DNA of 53,385 bases from an uncultured Bacteroidota bacterium (GCA_913050005.1 CAJXBI010000006.1:1-53385); one strand, 5' to 3'. Positions 20,204 through 30,644 are shown, counted from the stretch's first letter. Notes: a model not told the origin generated them from the sequence alone. Program-made: numbers and translations.

Positions 20204-21415
20204 CTATGCTGCCTTTAGTCTTAATTTATCGATGACTTTCTTGGCATCTTTTATCTCAATACTGATTTTCTTGACAGAATCTTCTGACGGAGTATCATAC
20301 ATATAATCGCTTAAAATTTCTTCGCAAATAGAACGCAATCCTCTCGCACCAAGTTTAAACTCAAGGGCTTTTTCAACAATGTAATCAATAACTTTTTCTG
20401 AGATTTCTAATTCAACTCCATCCATCTTAAAAAGTGCCTCATATTGCTTTATTAAGGCATTTTTAGGTTTCATAAGAATTGATTTTAGTGTCTCTGCATC
20501 AAGTGGTTTTAATGCTGTTAAAATTGGAATCCTACCAATTATCTCTGGTATAAGTCCAAATTGTTTAACATCAGACTGCATGATATACTCAAGGTATTGG
20601 TCCTTATTAATCTCTTCCTTAAAGTTTGATTTATAACCTAACGCACCTGCTTGAAGTCTTTTATTAATAATTTTATCAATACCATCAAAAGCACCTCCAC
20701 AAATGAATAGAATATTTCTTGTGTCAATCTTTATCATTTTCTGGTCAGGATGCTTTCTCCCCCCTTGTGGAGCAACATTAGCAACAGTACCCTCTAAGAT
20801 TTTAAGTAAACCTTGTTGAACACCCTCTCCGCTAACATCACGAGTAATACTTGGATTATCAGACTTTCTTGCAATCTTATCAATCTCATCAATATAAATT
20901 ATACCTCGTTCGGTAGCTTCTTTATCATAATCTGAAGCTTGGTAGAGTCTAGAGATAATACTTTCTACATCCTCTCCTACATAGCCGGCCTCTGTTAATA
21001 CAGTTGCATCTGCAATACAAAATGGAACATCAAGGCACCTTGCCAAGGTACGTGCTAAGAGTGTTTTACCTGTACCTGTTTCTCCAATAAGCAAGACATT
21101 GGATTTTTCTAATTCGACATCATACTTTTCAGATTCGAATGATAATCGCTTATAGTGATTATATACAGCAACACTTAAGGTTTTTTTTGCTTTTTCTTGA
21201 CCTATGACGTACTCATCCAAAAGAGATTTTATTGCTTTTGGTTTTTTTAAATCAAAAAGCAACTCTTTTTTCTGGAGTGATTTTGCTCTGGACTCACTGA
21301 GGATTATCTCATTGCCTTGGTGAACACAATCTTCACAGATATGTGCATCAATACCAGAAATTAGGAGACCCACCTCTCCTTTACTTCTCCCACAAAAAGA
21401 ACATATTAACTGCAT
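20204..21415 (-). CDS. clpX: ATP-dependent Clp protease ATP-binding subunit ClpX
   Basis: [11 protein letters not shown] zinc finger, [31 protein letters not shown]. Confidence 0.98.
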   Translation of the reverse strand: MQLICSFCGRSKGEVGLLISGIDAHICEDCVHQGNEIILSESRAKSLQKKELLFDLKKPKAIKSLLDEYVIGQEKAKKTLSVAVYNHYKRLSFESEKYDVELEKSNVLLIGETGTGKTLLARTLARCLDVPFCIADATVLTEAGYVGEDVESIISRLYQASDYDKEATERGIIYIDEIDKIARKSDNPSITRDVSGEGVQQGLLKILEGTVANVAPQGGRKHPDQKMIKIDTRNILFICGGAFDGIDKIINKRLQAGALGYKSNFKEEINKDQYLEYIMQSDVKQFGLIPEIIGRIPILTALKPLDAETLKSILMKPKNALIKQYEALFKMDGVELEISEKVIDYIVEKALEFKLGARGLRSICEEILSDYMYDTPSEDSVKKISIEIKDAKKVIDKLRLKAA

Positions 21416-21424
21416 AAATGGAAT

Positions 21425-22105
21425 TTATTTTCTGATGAGAACTTCATCTATCATACCATATTCTTTGGCTTCTTGAGCTGTCATCCAGTAATCACGCTCA
21501 CTGTCTTTTTCGACCTTATTGAATTTTTGACCAGAATGTTGGGCTATAATTTCATATAATTCTTTCTTCAACTTTATAATTTCTTTAACCGTAATTTCCA
21601 TATCAGTTGCCTGACCTTGGGCTCCACCCAAAGGTTGATGAATCATTACTCGACTATGTTTCAAAGCTGTTCTCTTTCCATTTGTTCCTGCACACATTAA
21701 AACAGCACCCATACTTGCTGCCATACCTGTACAAATTGTTGCTACATCTGGAGCTATATATTGCATTGTGTCGTATATTCCGAGTCCTGCGTAAACTGAT
21801 CCACCTGGACTATTTATGTAAATCTGTATATCTCGCTTTGCATCAGAACTCTCAAGAAAAAGCAATTGTGCTTGAATCACATTTGCTATATAATCATCGA
21901 TACCTGTACCCAAAAATATAATACGATCTGCCATTAATCTTGAGAAAACATCAACCTCTCTGAATGGCATTTGCCTCTCCTCAATTACCGTTCTTGTCAT
22001 ATCTTGAGGAGATTGAATGGAGCTTGAAATGTAGTGGTCTACTTTCGAGCTGCTGATTCCCATATGTTTAGTTGCGTACTTTTTAAATTCTTTCCCGTAA
22101 TCCAT
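21425..22105 (-). CDS. clpP: ATP-dependent Clp protease proteolytic subunit ClpP
   Basis: [61 protein letters not shown]. Confidence 0.98.
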   Translation of the reverse strand: MDYGKEFKKYATKHMGISSSKVDHYISSSIQSPQDMTRTVIEERQMPFREVDVFSRLMADRIIFLGTGIDDYIANVIQAQLLFLESSDAKRDIQIYINSPGGSVYAGLGIYDTMQYIAPDVATICTGMAASMGAVLMCAGTNGKRTALKHSRVMIHQPLGGAQGQATDMEITVKEIIKLKKELYEIIAQHSGQKFNKVEKDSERDYWMTAQEAKEYGMIDEVLIRK

Positions 22106-22240
22106 TAGTTACATATATAATTTTCAAATTTAAACATTTAGCTCATTAGTTGTCATCAAAAACAACTTCAAGTGCGTTAATTATGTCAAAAATTAGAACA
22201 AACTGATCTTTTTAATATAATTTGGTTTCTGAAAAAAGGT

Positions 22241-23617
22241 TTAATTTTTATCATTAAACTTTTTTATCACATCATAAAATTTTTCTACAGTTATTTTTTT
22301 TATTTTGAGAGTAATCATATCCTTAACCTTATCAATTACCTTTTTTTCAACTACTACATCTCTTATTCTAAGTAGGTAATTCTTTTCTTCTCTATTTTTA
22401 GCTTCAAAATTTTGAATCATTTTAGGATCAGGATTATTTAAACCATATTGCCTTAGCATTTGAGCTGTATATGCAAATGAGGTTTGATTAATATCTTCGT
22501 CCGAAACTTCTACATTTTCTTGTTCGGCAATTTTTTCTCTTATCAGTTGCTTTTTCAATACATTTGACTCATTGGCAAAGAGTTCATCTACATTATCTTT
22601 ATTGTAGGTATCTGGTTTTGTACCCTTAAGCCATCTTTTAAGAAAATCATCCGGCAACGTAAGTTTATGATTTTTTTCTAAAACTTTATTTATCTCAGCC
22701 TCCAATTGCTTTTCGGATTCAGCAACATAATATGAACCTAGATTTTCTTCAATTTTTTTGTTGAATTCTTCTTCATTGGTTACAGCACCAGGTCCCATAA
22801 CTAGATCATAAAACTCTTGATTGAGCTCTGCAGGTATAACTCGTTTTATTTCCTTAACTTTACCTGTAAAATTCTTACTTAGAGACCCTACCGCCTCTTT
22901 TTCTATACCTAATGAATGAGAAATTACCATTTCATTATCGTTGAATAAATCAATAACATTGAGTTTGATTTCATCATTGACACTAACATTCAGTAATTGT
23001 TTTTTAACTTTCTTACTTTTTACCACCTCAGGTAATACTGTAACCTCTTGTTCAAATACTCCTCCATCTTTGAGCTCTCCTTTTGAGTTGGTTTCAGTCA
23101 TTATCAAAACAATAGAATCATTTTCAGTTTCAGATTTATCAATATTTTCTAATTTTCCGTTTTGTCTCCTCAAATTCTTAATTTCAGTCTCAACCTCTTT
23201 ACCATCTAATTCAATTTCATAACGGGTAAGTTTATCCTTGGCAGAAATCTTTAAATCAAATACTGGTGCTAATCCTAAATCAAAATGAAATGTAAAATCG
23301 CCGTAATTTTCGAAGTCTGTTTCACTTTCTTGAGTATCACTAGTCATTGGCTGACCTAAAATATCAATTTTATTATCCTGAAGATATTTATATAACTCTT
23401 CAGATGTTAGTCGATTAACTTCCTCAAATAATACACTTTTACCAATCATCTGTTTTACCATTCCCAAGGGAACAGTTCCTGGTCTAAAGCCCGGAATTTT
23501 TGCTTTTTTTCGATAATCTTTAAATTGTTTATTTAAATTACCTTGATAATCTTCATTCTTAACTTCAATGCTAATTATAGCATTTAAATCATCTAATTTT
23601 TTGAAAGTTGCATTCAT
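22241..23617 (-). CDS. tig: Trigger factor
   Basis: YRKKAKIPGFRPGTVPLGMVKQMIGKSVLFEEVNR; C-terminal chaperone domain; upstream of clpPX. Confidence 0.95.
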   Translation of the reverse strand: MNATFKKLDDLNAIISIEVKNEDYQGNLNKQFKDYRKKAKIPGFRPGTVPLGMVKQMIGKSVLFEEVNRLTSEELYKYLQDNKIDILGQPMTSDTQESETDFENYGDFTFHFDLGLAPVFDLKISAKDKLTRYEIELDGKEVETEIKNLRRQNGKLENIDKSETENDSIVLIMTETNSKGELKDGGVFEQEVTVLPEVVKSKKVKKQLLNVSVNDEIKLNVIDLFNDNEMVISHSLGIEKEAVGSLSKNFTGKVKEIKRVIPAELNQEFYDLVMGPGAVTNEEEFNKKIEENLGSYYVAESEKQLEAEINKVLEKNHKLTLPDDFLKRWLKGTKPDTYNKDNVDELFANESNVLKKQLIREKIAEQENVEVSDEDINQTSFAYTAQMLRQYGLNNPDPKMIQNFEAKNREEKNYLLRIRDVVVEKKVIDKVKDMITLKIKKITVEKFYDVIKKFNDKN

Positions 23618-23696
23618 AACGTTAGTGTTTTAAGTAGGATTATAATGACTGAGTCTATTTTTTATTAAACTTTTCAAGAGAAATAAAAAAATAAAA

Positions 23697-23712
23697 CCCT
23701 GTTATGACAGGG
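23697..23712 (-). terminator. Terminator hairpin downstream of tRNA-Leu
   Basis: CCCTGT-TATG-ACAGGG; on the minus strand followed by ttttatttttttattt. Confidence 0.8.
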
Positions 23713-23728
23713 CTTTATCTTTTTGGTG

Positions 23729-23810
23729 TGCGGGCGAAAGGACTCGAACCTTCACACCGTGAGGCACTAGATCCTAAGTCTAGCGTGTCTACCAATTTCA
23801 CCACGCCCGC
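23729..23810 (-). tRNA. tRNA-Leu (anticodon UAG); CCA not encoded
   Basis: Reverse complement GCGGGCGTGGTGAAATTGGTAGACACGCTAGACTTAGGATCTAGTG...GGTTCGAGTCCTTTCGCCCGCA: acceptor, anticodon (CTAGA CTTAGGA TCTAG) and T arms fold; long variable arm. Confidence 0.96.
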
Positions 23811-23878
23811 ATGTGATTCCTCATAAAGGGCTGCAAATGTATAATAATATCTATTCAAGTTTAAAGTTTAGTCCAAAA

Positions 23879-23908
23879 AAAATCCGTCATGTAAATATGA
23901 CGGATTTT
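23879..23908 (-). terminator. Terminator downstream of the T9SS cargo gene
   Basis: AAAATCCGTCAT-GTAAAT-ATGACGGATTTT perfect 12-bp stem. Confidence 0.85.
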
Positions 23909-23926
23909 AAAATTTATATATGAATT

Positions 23927-25894
23927 TTATTTCACCTGCATTCTTTTAGTTACTTGGTGTTCTGGAGTAGCTATTGTGTAGAAATACATCCCACTAGATA
24001 GACCATTTGCATCAATTGAAAGTTTATGATTACCCGCATTCATGACACCCAAATCTCCTTGATTTAATACATTACCAAGAATGTCTGTAACCGTAAGCGA
24101 AACTTTTGAGCTAGTTCTTAAGTATACTAAAACTTCAGAAGTTCCTTGGAAAGGATTGGGTTGATTTTGACTGACCACAAAAACTTCTGCTGTCTTTAGG
24201 TTATCGACACTTGCAGTTCTTACATCATTTCCTATTACGTTGTTGATAATATCAGCAACAGGAACTGCAGCATATTTCATAGTGTTAATTTCGTTAGGAT
24301 GAGAACCAGCACTAGCTGAGTGATTTTGTAGGAATGTACCAGGAGTAGCATCTTGTTGCCACATTACATGAAGATAATCATTTGCAACTTTAGCAGCAGA
24401 TGGAAAATTACATTCCTGTGTCCCATCCTGTGTTAAATTCTGTGGTCCCATCCATGTCTCGCCACCATCGGTAGAATATGAAACCATAATATCTCTGTAA
24501 TTAGCATTCAAAAAATGTAATTGATTTTCAACTGGAGCTGAATAAACTACAAATAGATTGCCATTTTCGTCTGCACTTGATGAAGGCATAGTTACTAGCG
24601 ATGTATTTCCTGTTCTAGTAGCAGATAATAAATTAGCAGGTACATTTTGATTTGCATCAAGACTACTGTAAGTTTCTGCGGTCACATTAAATTGACCATC
24701 TTGGTCTAAATCAAAACCTGAACCAGCAATACGACTTGTTACATCTCCTTCTTTCCAATGTCTAATTTGGGATGTTCCTGGAAAAAATGAGAAACCTGTT
24801 GTGTCTGCACCATCAGGCTCAGCACCTAATACTCTTCCTAAACCCCAAAAAGCATGAACTTTTCCAGAAGGATCTATCATAACATCCATAGAACCATCAT
24901 TAGAAAGAGCAGTATCACCTGATAGTAATAATCGAGCTGCAGATCGTTGTCCTTTGAATGGAAAACTATCAACATCGGTATAAGTCCAACTATCACCATT
25001 ATCAGTTGATTTCCAAAGGGATACAGGATCACCTAAACCACCAAGCAAAATTGCTACAATTGAGTCTCTGACATCAATAGCATAGCTATCACCGCCACCT
25101 GCAGCAAATAGCGTACTGTCATAACCCGGCAAAAGGACATGAGCAATATCAGCAGAATCTCCATTGACATCCCATCTACTATATGTTGTTGGACTATTAA
25201 CACCCTTTCGAGTTACTACAGGTACTCCATTGGCTTCACTTGCCCAATAGTTTGATATGATATGTATTTTACCATTTGAAGCAGCACTTCTATTCCAAAT
25301 AGGAACACGATTAGAGTTAGGTTCTGTAAGATCGTCTAAAATAGCATTTGAACTATTGAATGACGTATTACCTTTGGCACTGTTTTTTGAGGTTATAAAG
25401 CCACCAGTGTTGGACTCATGAGCAATAGTCATTTCTGATCCATCATCTATAAGCATAATTGTTGGCCATCCGGTTCTACCTGCAGATTCAATTTTAGAAT
25501 CTCTACCCATCAACCAATTGGCTCCATCATAATGGTTGTACCCACTTCCTCTGTTAGGATAACCTGTTCCTGCATCTGGACTAGTTGTCCACACAGCCGA
25601 GACTGTTCCATCAGCGTGAAGAATAATTCTTCTTCCTGGACTAGAGTTGGTTTGCAAATCGTAGTAGGTATCACCTAAGTCTATATAATCGTAGTTAACA
25701 GCTTTTTTTCTTTTAATAACGGTATTTTTAATTGTAATAACTTCACCAGGTGTGTACTCATTATCGATAGCTTTTACTAATGATGCATATGCTTTTACTT
25801 GAAGGGCATCTGGGACATTAAGCTCTTGTACTCTTGTTTGAGAAAAGGATAGTATTGACGTGAACATCAATCCAATAAGTAGTGCTTTTTTCAT
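23927..25894 (-). CDS. Secreted T9SS type A sorting-domain protein with sialidase/BNR-like repeats
   Basis: Signal peptide MKKALLIGLMFTSILSFSQ (preferred start over track start 25918); SWKSTDNGDSWTYTD and SYSTDGGETWMGP BNR boxes; C-terminal NQPNPFQGTSEV...GMYFYTIATPEHQVTKRMQVK. Confidence 0.9.
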   Translation of the reverse strand: MKKALLIGLMFTSILSFSQTRVQELNVPDALQVKAYASLVKAIDNEYTPGEVITIKNTVIKRKKAVNYDYIDLGDTYYDLQTNSSPGRRIILHADGTVSAVWTTSPDAGTGYPNRGSGYNHYDGANWLMGRDSKIESAGRTGWPTIMLIDDGSEMTIAHESNTGGFITSKNSAKGNTSFNSSNAILDDLTEPNSNRVPIWNRSAASNGKIHIISNYWASEANGVPVVTRKGVNSPTTYSRWDVNGDSADIAHVLLPGYDSTLFAAGGGDSYAIDVRDSIVAILLGGLGDPVSLWKSTDNGDSWTYTDVDSFPFKGQRSAARLLLSGDTALSNDGSMDVMIDPSGKVHAFWGLGRVLGAEPDGADTTGFSFFPGTSQIRHWKEGDVTSRIAGSGFDLDQDGQFNVTAETYSSLDANQNVPANLLSATRTGNTSLVTMPSSSADENGNLFVVYSAPVENQLHFLNANYRDIMVSYSTDGGETWMGPQNLTQDGTQECNFPSAAKVANDYLHVMWQQDATPGTFLQNHSASAGSHPNEINTMKYAAVPVADIINNVIGNDVRTASVDNLKTAEVFVVSQNQPNPFQGTSEVLVYLRTSSKVSLTVTDILGNVLNQGDLGVMNAGNHKLSIDANGLSSGMYFYTIATPEHQVTKRMQVK

Positions 25895-25952
25895 ATTATT
25901 TATTATGTTGATTATCATTAATTTATATTTTTAACTTTAGTTAAAAAACAAC

Positions 25953-25960
25953 CAAATATA
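25953..25960 (-). promoter_or_regulatory. -7 box TATATTTG (minus strand) upstream of the T9SS cargo gene
   Basis: Plus-strand CAAATATA; about 59 nt upstream of the preferred ATG; imperfect -33 (CTTG). Confidence 0.5.
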
Positions 25961-25972
25961 GTATTCTTAATC

Positions 25973-26998
25973 CTATATGCCAAGGATTTTGAGAACGGTT
26001 TCCTCGAAAAGTAATTCAGGTTCTTTTGAGGATTGAGTTATTCCTTTAAATTTCAAATCACAATCGTTTATAAAACCAATTACATCAACAATTTTCTTTC
26101 CTGAATAATTCCTTGCAGCCTCTCTATATTCGCCAATTGCAAAAAATGGAATTCCCACACTTGACATCACTTCTTTATCTGTTTTTTGAATCATACTTTG
26201 CACCAAAGCCACTTTTTTGAAATAACTGAAGATTGAAGCATTGAGCATGACAATAGGATGATTATGAATATTTGCCTTAAAAAAGTTTAGAATCTCAACA
26301 GCCTGACTTTTCTGTTTTTTGGCTAACGCTTTTTGTAATGCAAATATATTGTACAGCTTATTAATGCCAACATACCTCTCAATCTGATCCTCTCTTAATT
26401 TGTTGCCCTGCTCTACATTTGAAAAAACCTTATCCAACTCTTTAACTATAGTGGAAAATTTAAACCCACAATTTTCAACTAATAAGTGCAAAGTTTTTGG
26501 TTCAATATCATAGCCTTTATTTTGTATATAAGATGCTGTAACCGTTGATACTTCCCTCTCTGGTATGGGTTCTGCTGTAAATATTACAGCATGTTTTTTC
26601 ATTGCCATTCCTAGTTTTCTATTCATTAGCAGTTTTTTACTCGGATGGTACCAGACTAAAACGGTGCTTTTAACAGGATTCTCTATATATGGAATAATAG
26701 CATCTGGCGTCTTACAAAATTGTGCTTCTTTGAATACAACTAATTGTTTATCCGCCATCATTGGAAAACGTCGAGCAATATTCATAATATCCGAAACTTG
26801 TGTTTCCTTTCCATAGAATACATGGTTGTTAAAACTAGCTGTTGCTTTATCAACAACAACCTCCTCAATCTTAGTTATTAATTTTTCTAGAAAATAGTAT
26901 TCCTCTCCATGTAATAGGTAAATAGGTAAAATCTCTTTCTTATCAAGTTGATTTATCAAATTGTTGAATTCTGTATATGAACTACTACCTTTGGGCAT
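25973..26998 (-). CDS. holA: DNA polymerase III subunit delta
   Basis: LPIYLLHGEEYYFLEKLITKIE; NHVFYGKETQVSDIMNIARRFPMMADKQLVVFKEAQ. Confidence 0.93.
   Translation of the reverse strand: MPKGSSSYTEFNNLINQLDKKEILPIYLLHGEEYYFLEKLITKIEEVVVDKATASFNNHVFYGKETQVSDIMNIARRFPMMADKQLVVFKEAQFCKTPDAIIPYIENPVKSTVLVWYHPSKKLLMNRKLGMAMKKHAVIFTAEPIPEREVSTVTASYIQNKGYDIEPKTLHLLVENCGFKFSTIVKELDKVFSNVEQGNKLREDQIERYVGINKLYNIFALQKALAKKQKSQAVEILNFFKANIHNHPIVMLNASIFSYFKKVALVQSMIQKTDKEVMSSVGIPFFAIGEYREAARNYSGKKIVDVIGFINDCDLKFKGITQSSKEPELLFEETVLKILGI
26986..26993 (+). promoter_or_regulatory. -7 box TACCTTTG for the HsdR-N-like gene, lying inside the first codons of holA
   Basis: TAnnTTTG match 21 nt before the GTG start at 27015; imperfect -33 (GTTG at 26963-26966). 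Confidence 0.45.
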
Positions 26999-27014
26999 AG
27001 GTTATTAAAAACTA

Positions 27015-27467
27015 GTGCAATTAAACTTCGAAAATTTTAACTTTCAACTAAAATCTGACAATAATGGTCAAAAATTAATCTTTGACCCTATTCGACAAAA
27101 GTATGTTACTCTGACTCCCGAAGAATGGGTTAGACAACATATTATTAAACAGCTTATAAAGAATGGTTTCCCAGCAGGAAGAATTAGTATTGAAAGAGCG
27201 CTTCCCAAGACCAAAAAAAGATACGATATTGTATTCTACAACTCAAATGGTCAACCAACATTACTTGTAGAATGCAAGGCTCCATCCGTTCGATTAGATA
27301 AAAAAACATTAGAACAGGTGTCATCTTATATTCAGTATTTAGATTCTTCGATGATTCTTCTATCAAATGGTTTGCAACACATATTGATACAGAGGGATGA
27401 GATGAACTTTAAAATTGTACAAAATTTTCCCCATTTTAGTGAAGAAAAAAATGTTTTTTTGCCCTAG
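27015..27467 (+). CDS. Stand-alone type I restriction enzyme HsdR N-terminal-domain-like protein (PD-(D/E)XK-like)
   Basis: RYDIVFYNSNGQPTLLVECKAPSVRLDKKTLEQVSSYI (D...ExK); GTG start with an in-frame TAA just upstream (27006-27008). Confidence 0.85.
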   Translation: MQLNFENFNFQLKSDNNGQKLIFDPIRQKYVTLTPEEWVRQHIIKQLIKNGFPAGRISIERALPKTKKRYDIVFYNSNGQPTLLVECKAPSVRLDKKTLEQVSSYIQYLDSSMILLSNGLQHILIQRDEMNFKIVQNFPHFSEEKNVFLP

Positions 27468-27479
27468 ATTTATAATAAT

Positions 27480-28802
27480 ATGGCTACACTCATTTTAATA
27501 GTATTTGTTCTCGGATACATTGGAATTGCTCTTGAGCACACAATAAAAATTGATAAAGCTGCTAGTGCTCTAGTTACTGGTATGTTATGTTGGACCATTT
27601 ATGTTTTCTCTCTAAATGAAGGGCATGACTTTATCCATATTATAGAACATGGCTTAAACGGCAATGGTGGTTTGTATCATCACATGTTCGATATAGCCAA
27701 TATTTTATTTTTTTTACTTGGTGCTATGACAATTGTCGAACTTATCGATGCTCACGAGGGTTTTGCAGTAATCACAGATCGAATAAAAACTGAAAATACT
27801 AGTAAGTTGCTATGGATTATATGCGTTCTTACATTCTTTTTCTCTGCTGCACTTGACAATCTTACTACCACAATTGTAATGGTTTCGCTTCTCAGAAAAC
27901 TAATTGAAGATGTCAAAACACGTTGGATTTTCGTAGGTATGGTAGTTATTTCTGCTAATGCAGGAGGAGCTTGGTCACCTATTGGTGATGTAACTACAAC
28001 GATGTTATGGATAAAAGGTCAGTTACCAAATGTTCCTCAAATTATCACCGAGCTATTCATACCTAGCCTTGTATCAATGATTGTCCCTTTGACTATACTA
28101 AGTTTAACTATTAAAGGCGAAATATCTCGCCCTATCAAACAAGAAAACTTAGATCATTACACTAACCCAACTACATCAGGAGAAAGAACATTTGTATTTT
28201 TCTTAGGAATTGCAGGTTTGATATTCGTACCAATTTTTAAAACATACACTCACCTACCTCCTTTTATGGGAATGATGTTGAGTCTTGGAATCTTATGGAC
28301 AGTTACAGAAATCATGCACAAAGGAAAAAGTAAAGCACAAAAACATCCACTTTCTGTAATTGGCGTGCTTCAAAAAATTGATACAGCAAGTGTTCTTTTT
28401 TTCTTGGGTATATTATTAGCTGTGGGTGCCCTTCAAGAATTTGGTCACTTACGAACTGCAGCAGAGAAATTAGATGTTTTTTTTAATGGTAATATTTTTT
28501 CTATTAATATCATTATTGGACTTTTATCAAGTATTGTAGATAATGTTCCTTTAGTAGCAGCAGCTCAAGGAATGTATGATATATCAGCAACTGGAGATTT
28601 TGCTGCAAACGGTCGATTTTGGCAATTTCTGGCTTTTTGTGCAGGAACCGGAGGTAGTTCATTAATAATTGGTTCTGCAGCCGGAGTAGCAGCTATGGGG
28701 CTTGAAAAAATTGATTTTTTATGGTACCTAAAAAAAATAAGTTGGTTAGCTGTAATTGGTTATTTATCAGGTGCACTCGTCTTTTATTTAATGTTCGCAT
28801 AG
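27480..28802 (+). CDS. nhaD: Sodium:proton antiporter NhaD
   Basis: DNLTTTIVMVSLLRKL, ANAGGAWSPIGDVTTTMLWIKGQ, SSIVDNVPLVAAAQGMYD. Confidence 0.93.
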   Translation: MATLILIVFVLGYIGIALEHTIKIDKAASALVTGMLCWTIYVFSLNEGHDFIHIIEHGLNGNGGLYHHMFDIANILFFLLGAMTIVELIDAHEGFAVITDRIKTENTSKLLWIICVLTFFFSAALDNLTTTIVMVSLLRKLIEDVKTRWIFVGMVVISANAGGAWSPIGDVTTTMLWIKGQLPNVPQIITELFIPSLVSMIVPLTILSLTIKGEISRPIKQENLDHYTNPTTSGERTFVFFLGIAGLIFVPIFKTYTHLPPFMGMMLSLGILWTVTEIMHKGKSKAQKHPLSVIGVLQKIDTASVLFFLGILLAVGALQEFGHLRTAAEKLDVFFNGNIFSINIIIGLLSSIVDNVPLVAAAQGMYDISATGDFAANGRFWQFLAFCAGTGGSSLIIGSAAGVAAMGLEKIDFLWYLKKISWLAVIGYLSGALVFYLMFA

Positions 28803-28805
28803 CTT

Positions 28806-29561
28806 ATGATAGACGGGAAAAAGGTAGTTGTTGTGTTTCCGGCATATAATGCCGCTAAAACACTTGAAAGGACTTATAATGAATTACCCTTTGACATTGT
28901 GGATGAAACCATTCTTGTAGATGATGCTAGTAAGGACGATACTGCAGCTCTTGCAAAGAGAATTGGAATCAATCATGTTATAATCCATGATAAAAATAGA
29001 GGATATGGTGGTAATCAGAAAAGCTGTTATAATAAAGCCGTAAATATCGGTGCAGACATTGCTATTATGGTTCATCCCGATTATCAATATACACCTCTGC
29101 TTGTTAAAAGTATGTGTAGCATTATTGCAAACGGGGTTTTCCCCGTTGTTTATGCATCACGAATACTCGGAAAAGGAGCACTCAAAGGTGGAATGCCTTG
29201 GTATAAGTATGTTGCTAACCGAATTCTAACACTGGTACAAAATATTTTAATTGATCAAAAACTGAGTGAATATCACACAGGCTATCGTGCCTTTGACACT
29301 TCCATTTTCGATAAGATTGATATCATGAAAAACAGCAACGATTTTGTTTTCGATAATCAAATGACAGCTCAAATATTCTATGCAGGTTACGAGATTGGTG
29401 AAGTTACATGTCCGACAAAATATTTCGAAGACGCCAGCTCAATAAATCTTAAACGAAGTGCCATATACGGCTTAGGAGTTTTACTCGTATCAATCCAATA
29501 CCGCCTTTCAAAATGGGGGCTAGGTAAATTTGGAATTTATGACCTCAAAGGTAATAAGTAA
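28806..29561 (+). CDS. Glycosyltransferase family 2 (DPM/DPG synthase-like)
   Basis: VVVVFPAYNAAKTLERTYNELP, ETILVDDASKDDT, DKNRGYGGNQKSCY. Confidence 0.92.
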   Translation: MIDGKKVVVVFPAYNAAKTLERTYNELPFDIVDETILVDDASKDDTAALAKRIGINHVIIHDKNRGYGGNQKSCYNKAVNIGADIAIMVHPDYQYTPLLVKSMCSIIANGVFPVVYASRILGKGALKGGMPWYKYVANRILTLVQNILIDQKLSEYHTGYRAFDTSIFDKIDIMKNSNDFVFDNQMTAQIFYAGYEIGEVTCPTKYFEDASSINLKRSAIYGLGVLLVSIQYRLSKWGLGKFGIYDLKGNK

Positions 29562-29562
29562 C

Positions 29563-30567
29563 CTATTTACAGTACTTGTTGATATAATCCATCCCCATAT
29601 TTTCTGACTTTCTCCATTGTTCGCAGGCTTCGTCTTTCTGTCCAAGACGATAAGATGAAATCCCTAAATTAAAATAGGCCAGTCGAATATCCTGATGATC
29701 ATATGCAATTGCCTTGATAAAATCCTTTTGCGCATTTTCATATGCTTGAAGTTGGAGGTTAAAAAAACCTCGATCAAAATAATAAGTTGGATTCTTGTCA
29801 TTAATACTTATTGCTTTAGTGTAATCACTAATTGCTATTGAAAATTCATCCTGACGAGCATAGCACTCTCCTCTTATGACAAAAGCCTCTGCATCATTAG
29901 TATTCGTAAGTAAGTAGATATTCAAATCTTGAATGGCTAAATTATTATTGCCAAATTCATAATGATATTTACCCCTTAAATAATAAGCTTCAATAAACGA
30001 AGGAGATTGAGAAATACAATCATTCAAATCTTTAAGACAGCCGATTGTGTCATTCATTAAATATCTTATTCTTGAGCGTTGTAAAAATTCCGAAGAATTG
30101 GAAGCCCTCAATTTAGCGGCTTTTTCCATGTCTGCGTATGCCTCACTTCTCATCCCAAATTTCACTAAAATGTCTAAACGTGATAAATAACCATTGATAT
30201 CATCAGGATTTAACATGACATACATATTCAAATCATTCAATGCCTTTTGAGGCTCATCCATAGCCGTAAATACAAAGGCACGATTGTAAAATGCATCTCC
30301 AACGCCTGGATTTATTTTAATGCACGTATTTAAATCTTTTAAAGCAGGTTCAAATTCTTCCATTTCAGCATAGACACTACCTCTACCCCAGTATGCTTCA
30401 GCCATTTTCGGATCAAGTTTAATTGCCGCATTAAAATCTTTTATTGCTCCCAAAACATTCCCCTCTTCAAACTTATCAATACCTGAGTTGTAACAAGAAA
30501 TTGCGTCCTGAGCCAATACAGACAAACAACTTAATAACATCCAAAGACAAAAAATATATTTCAACAT
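29563..30567 (-). CDS. Secreted tetratricopeptide repeat protein
   Basis: Signal peptide MLKYIFCLWMLLSCLSVLAQ and multiple TPRs (A-x-W-GRGSVYAEMEEFEPALKDLN...). Confidence 0.92.
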   Translation of the reverse strand: MLKYIFCLWMLLSCLSVLAQDAISCYNSGIDKFEEGNVLGAIKDFNAAIKLDPKMAEAYWGRGSVYAEMEEFEPALKDLNTCIKINPGVGDAFYNRAFVFTAMDEPQKALNDLNMYVMLNPDDINGYLSRLDILVKFGMRSEAYADMEKAAKLRASNSSEFLQRSRIRYLMNDTIGCLKDLNDCISQSPSFIEAYYLRGKYHYEFGNNNLAIQDLNIYLLTNTNDAEAFVIRGECYARQDEFSIAISDYTKAISINDKNPTYYFDRGFFNLQLQAYENAQKDFIKAIAYDHQDIRLAYFNLGISSYRLGQKDEACEQWRKSENMGMDYINKYCK

Positions 30568-30644
30568 ATCAAATCACAATAATAATATTGTTGTTGATAA
30601 GGATTGTGCCTATATTTCCACACATCGTTTTATACTACTATTAA

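Noticed and set aside
21607-21921. 104-aa plus-strand ORF antisense to clpP
   Set aside because: Shadow frame of a highly conserved gene.
22941-23222. 93-aa plus-strand ORF within tig
   Set aside because: Ser/Thr-rich shadow frame opposite an unambiguous trigger factor.
27015-27467. Restriction-modification or defense system suggested by the HsdR-like name
   Set aside because: No HsdM/HsdS, helicase domain or other defense genes nearby; only an isolated 150-aa N-terminal-domain homolog.
30568-30644. preQ1 riboswitch upstream of the queuosine-precursor transporter, or upstream of queA
   Set aside because: The leader does not show the preQ1-I/II consensus hairpin plus A-rich tail by eye; an Infernal scan would be decisive.
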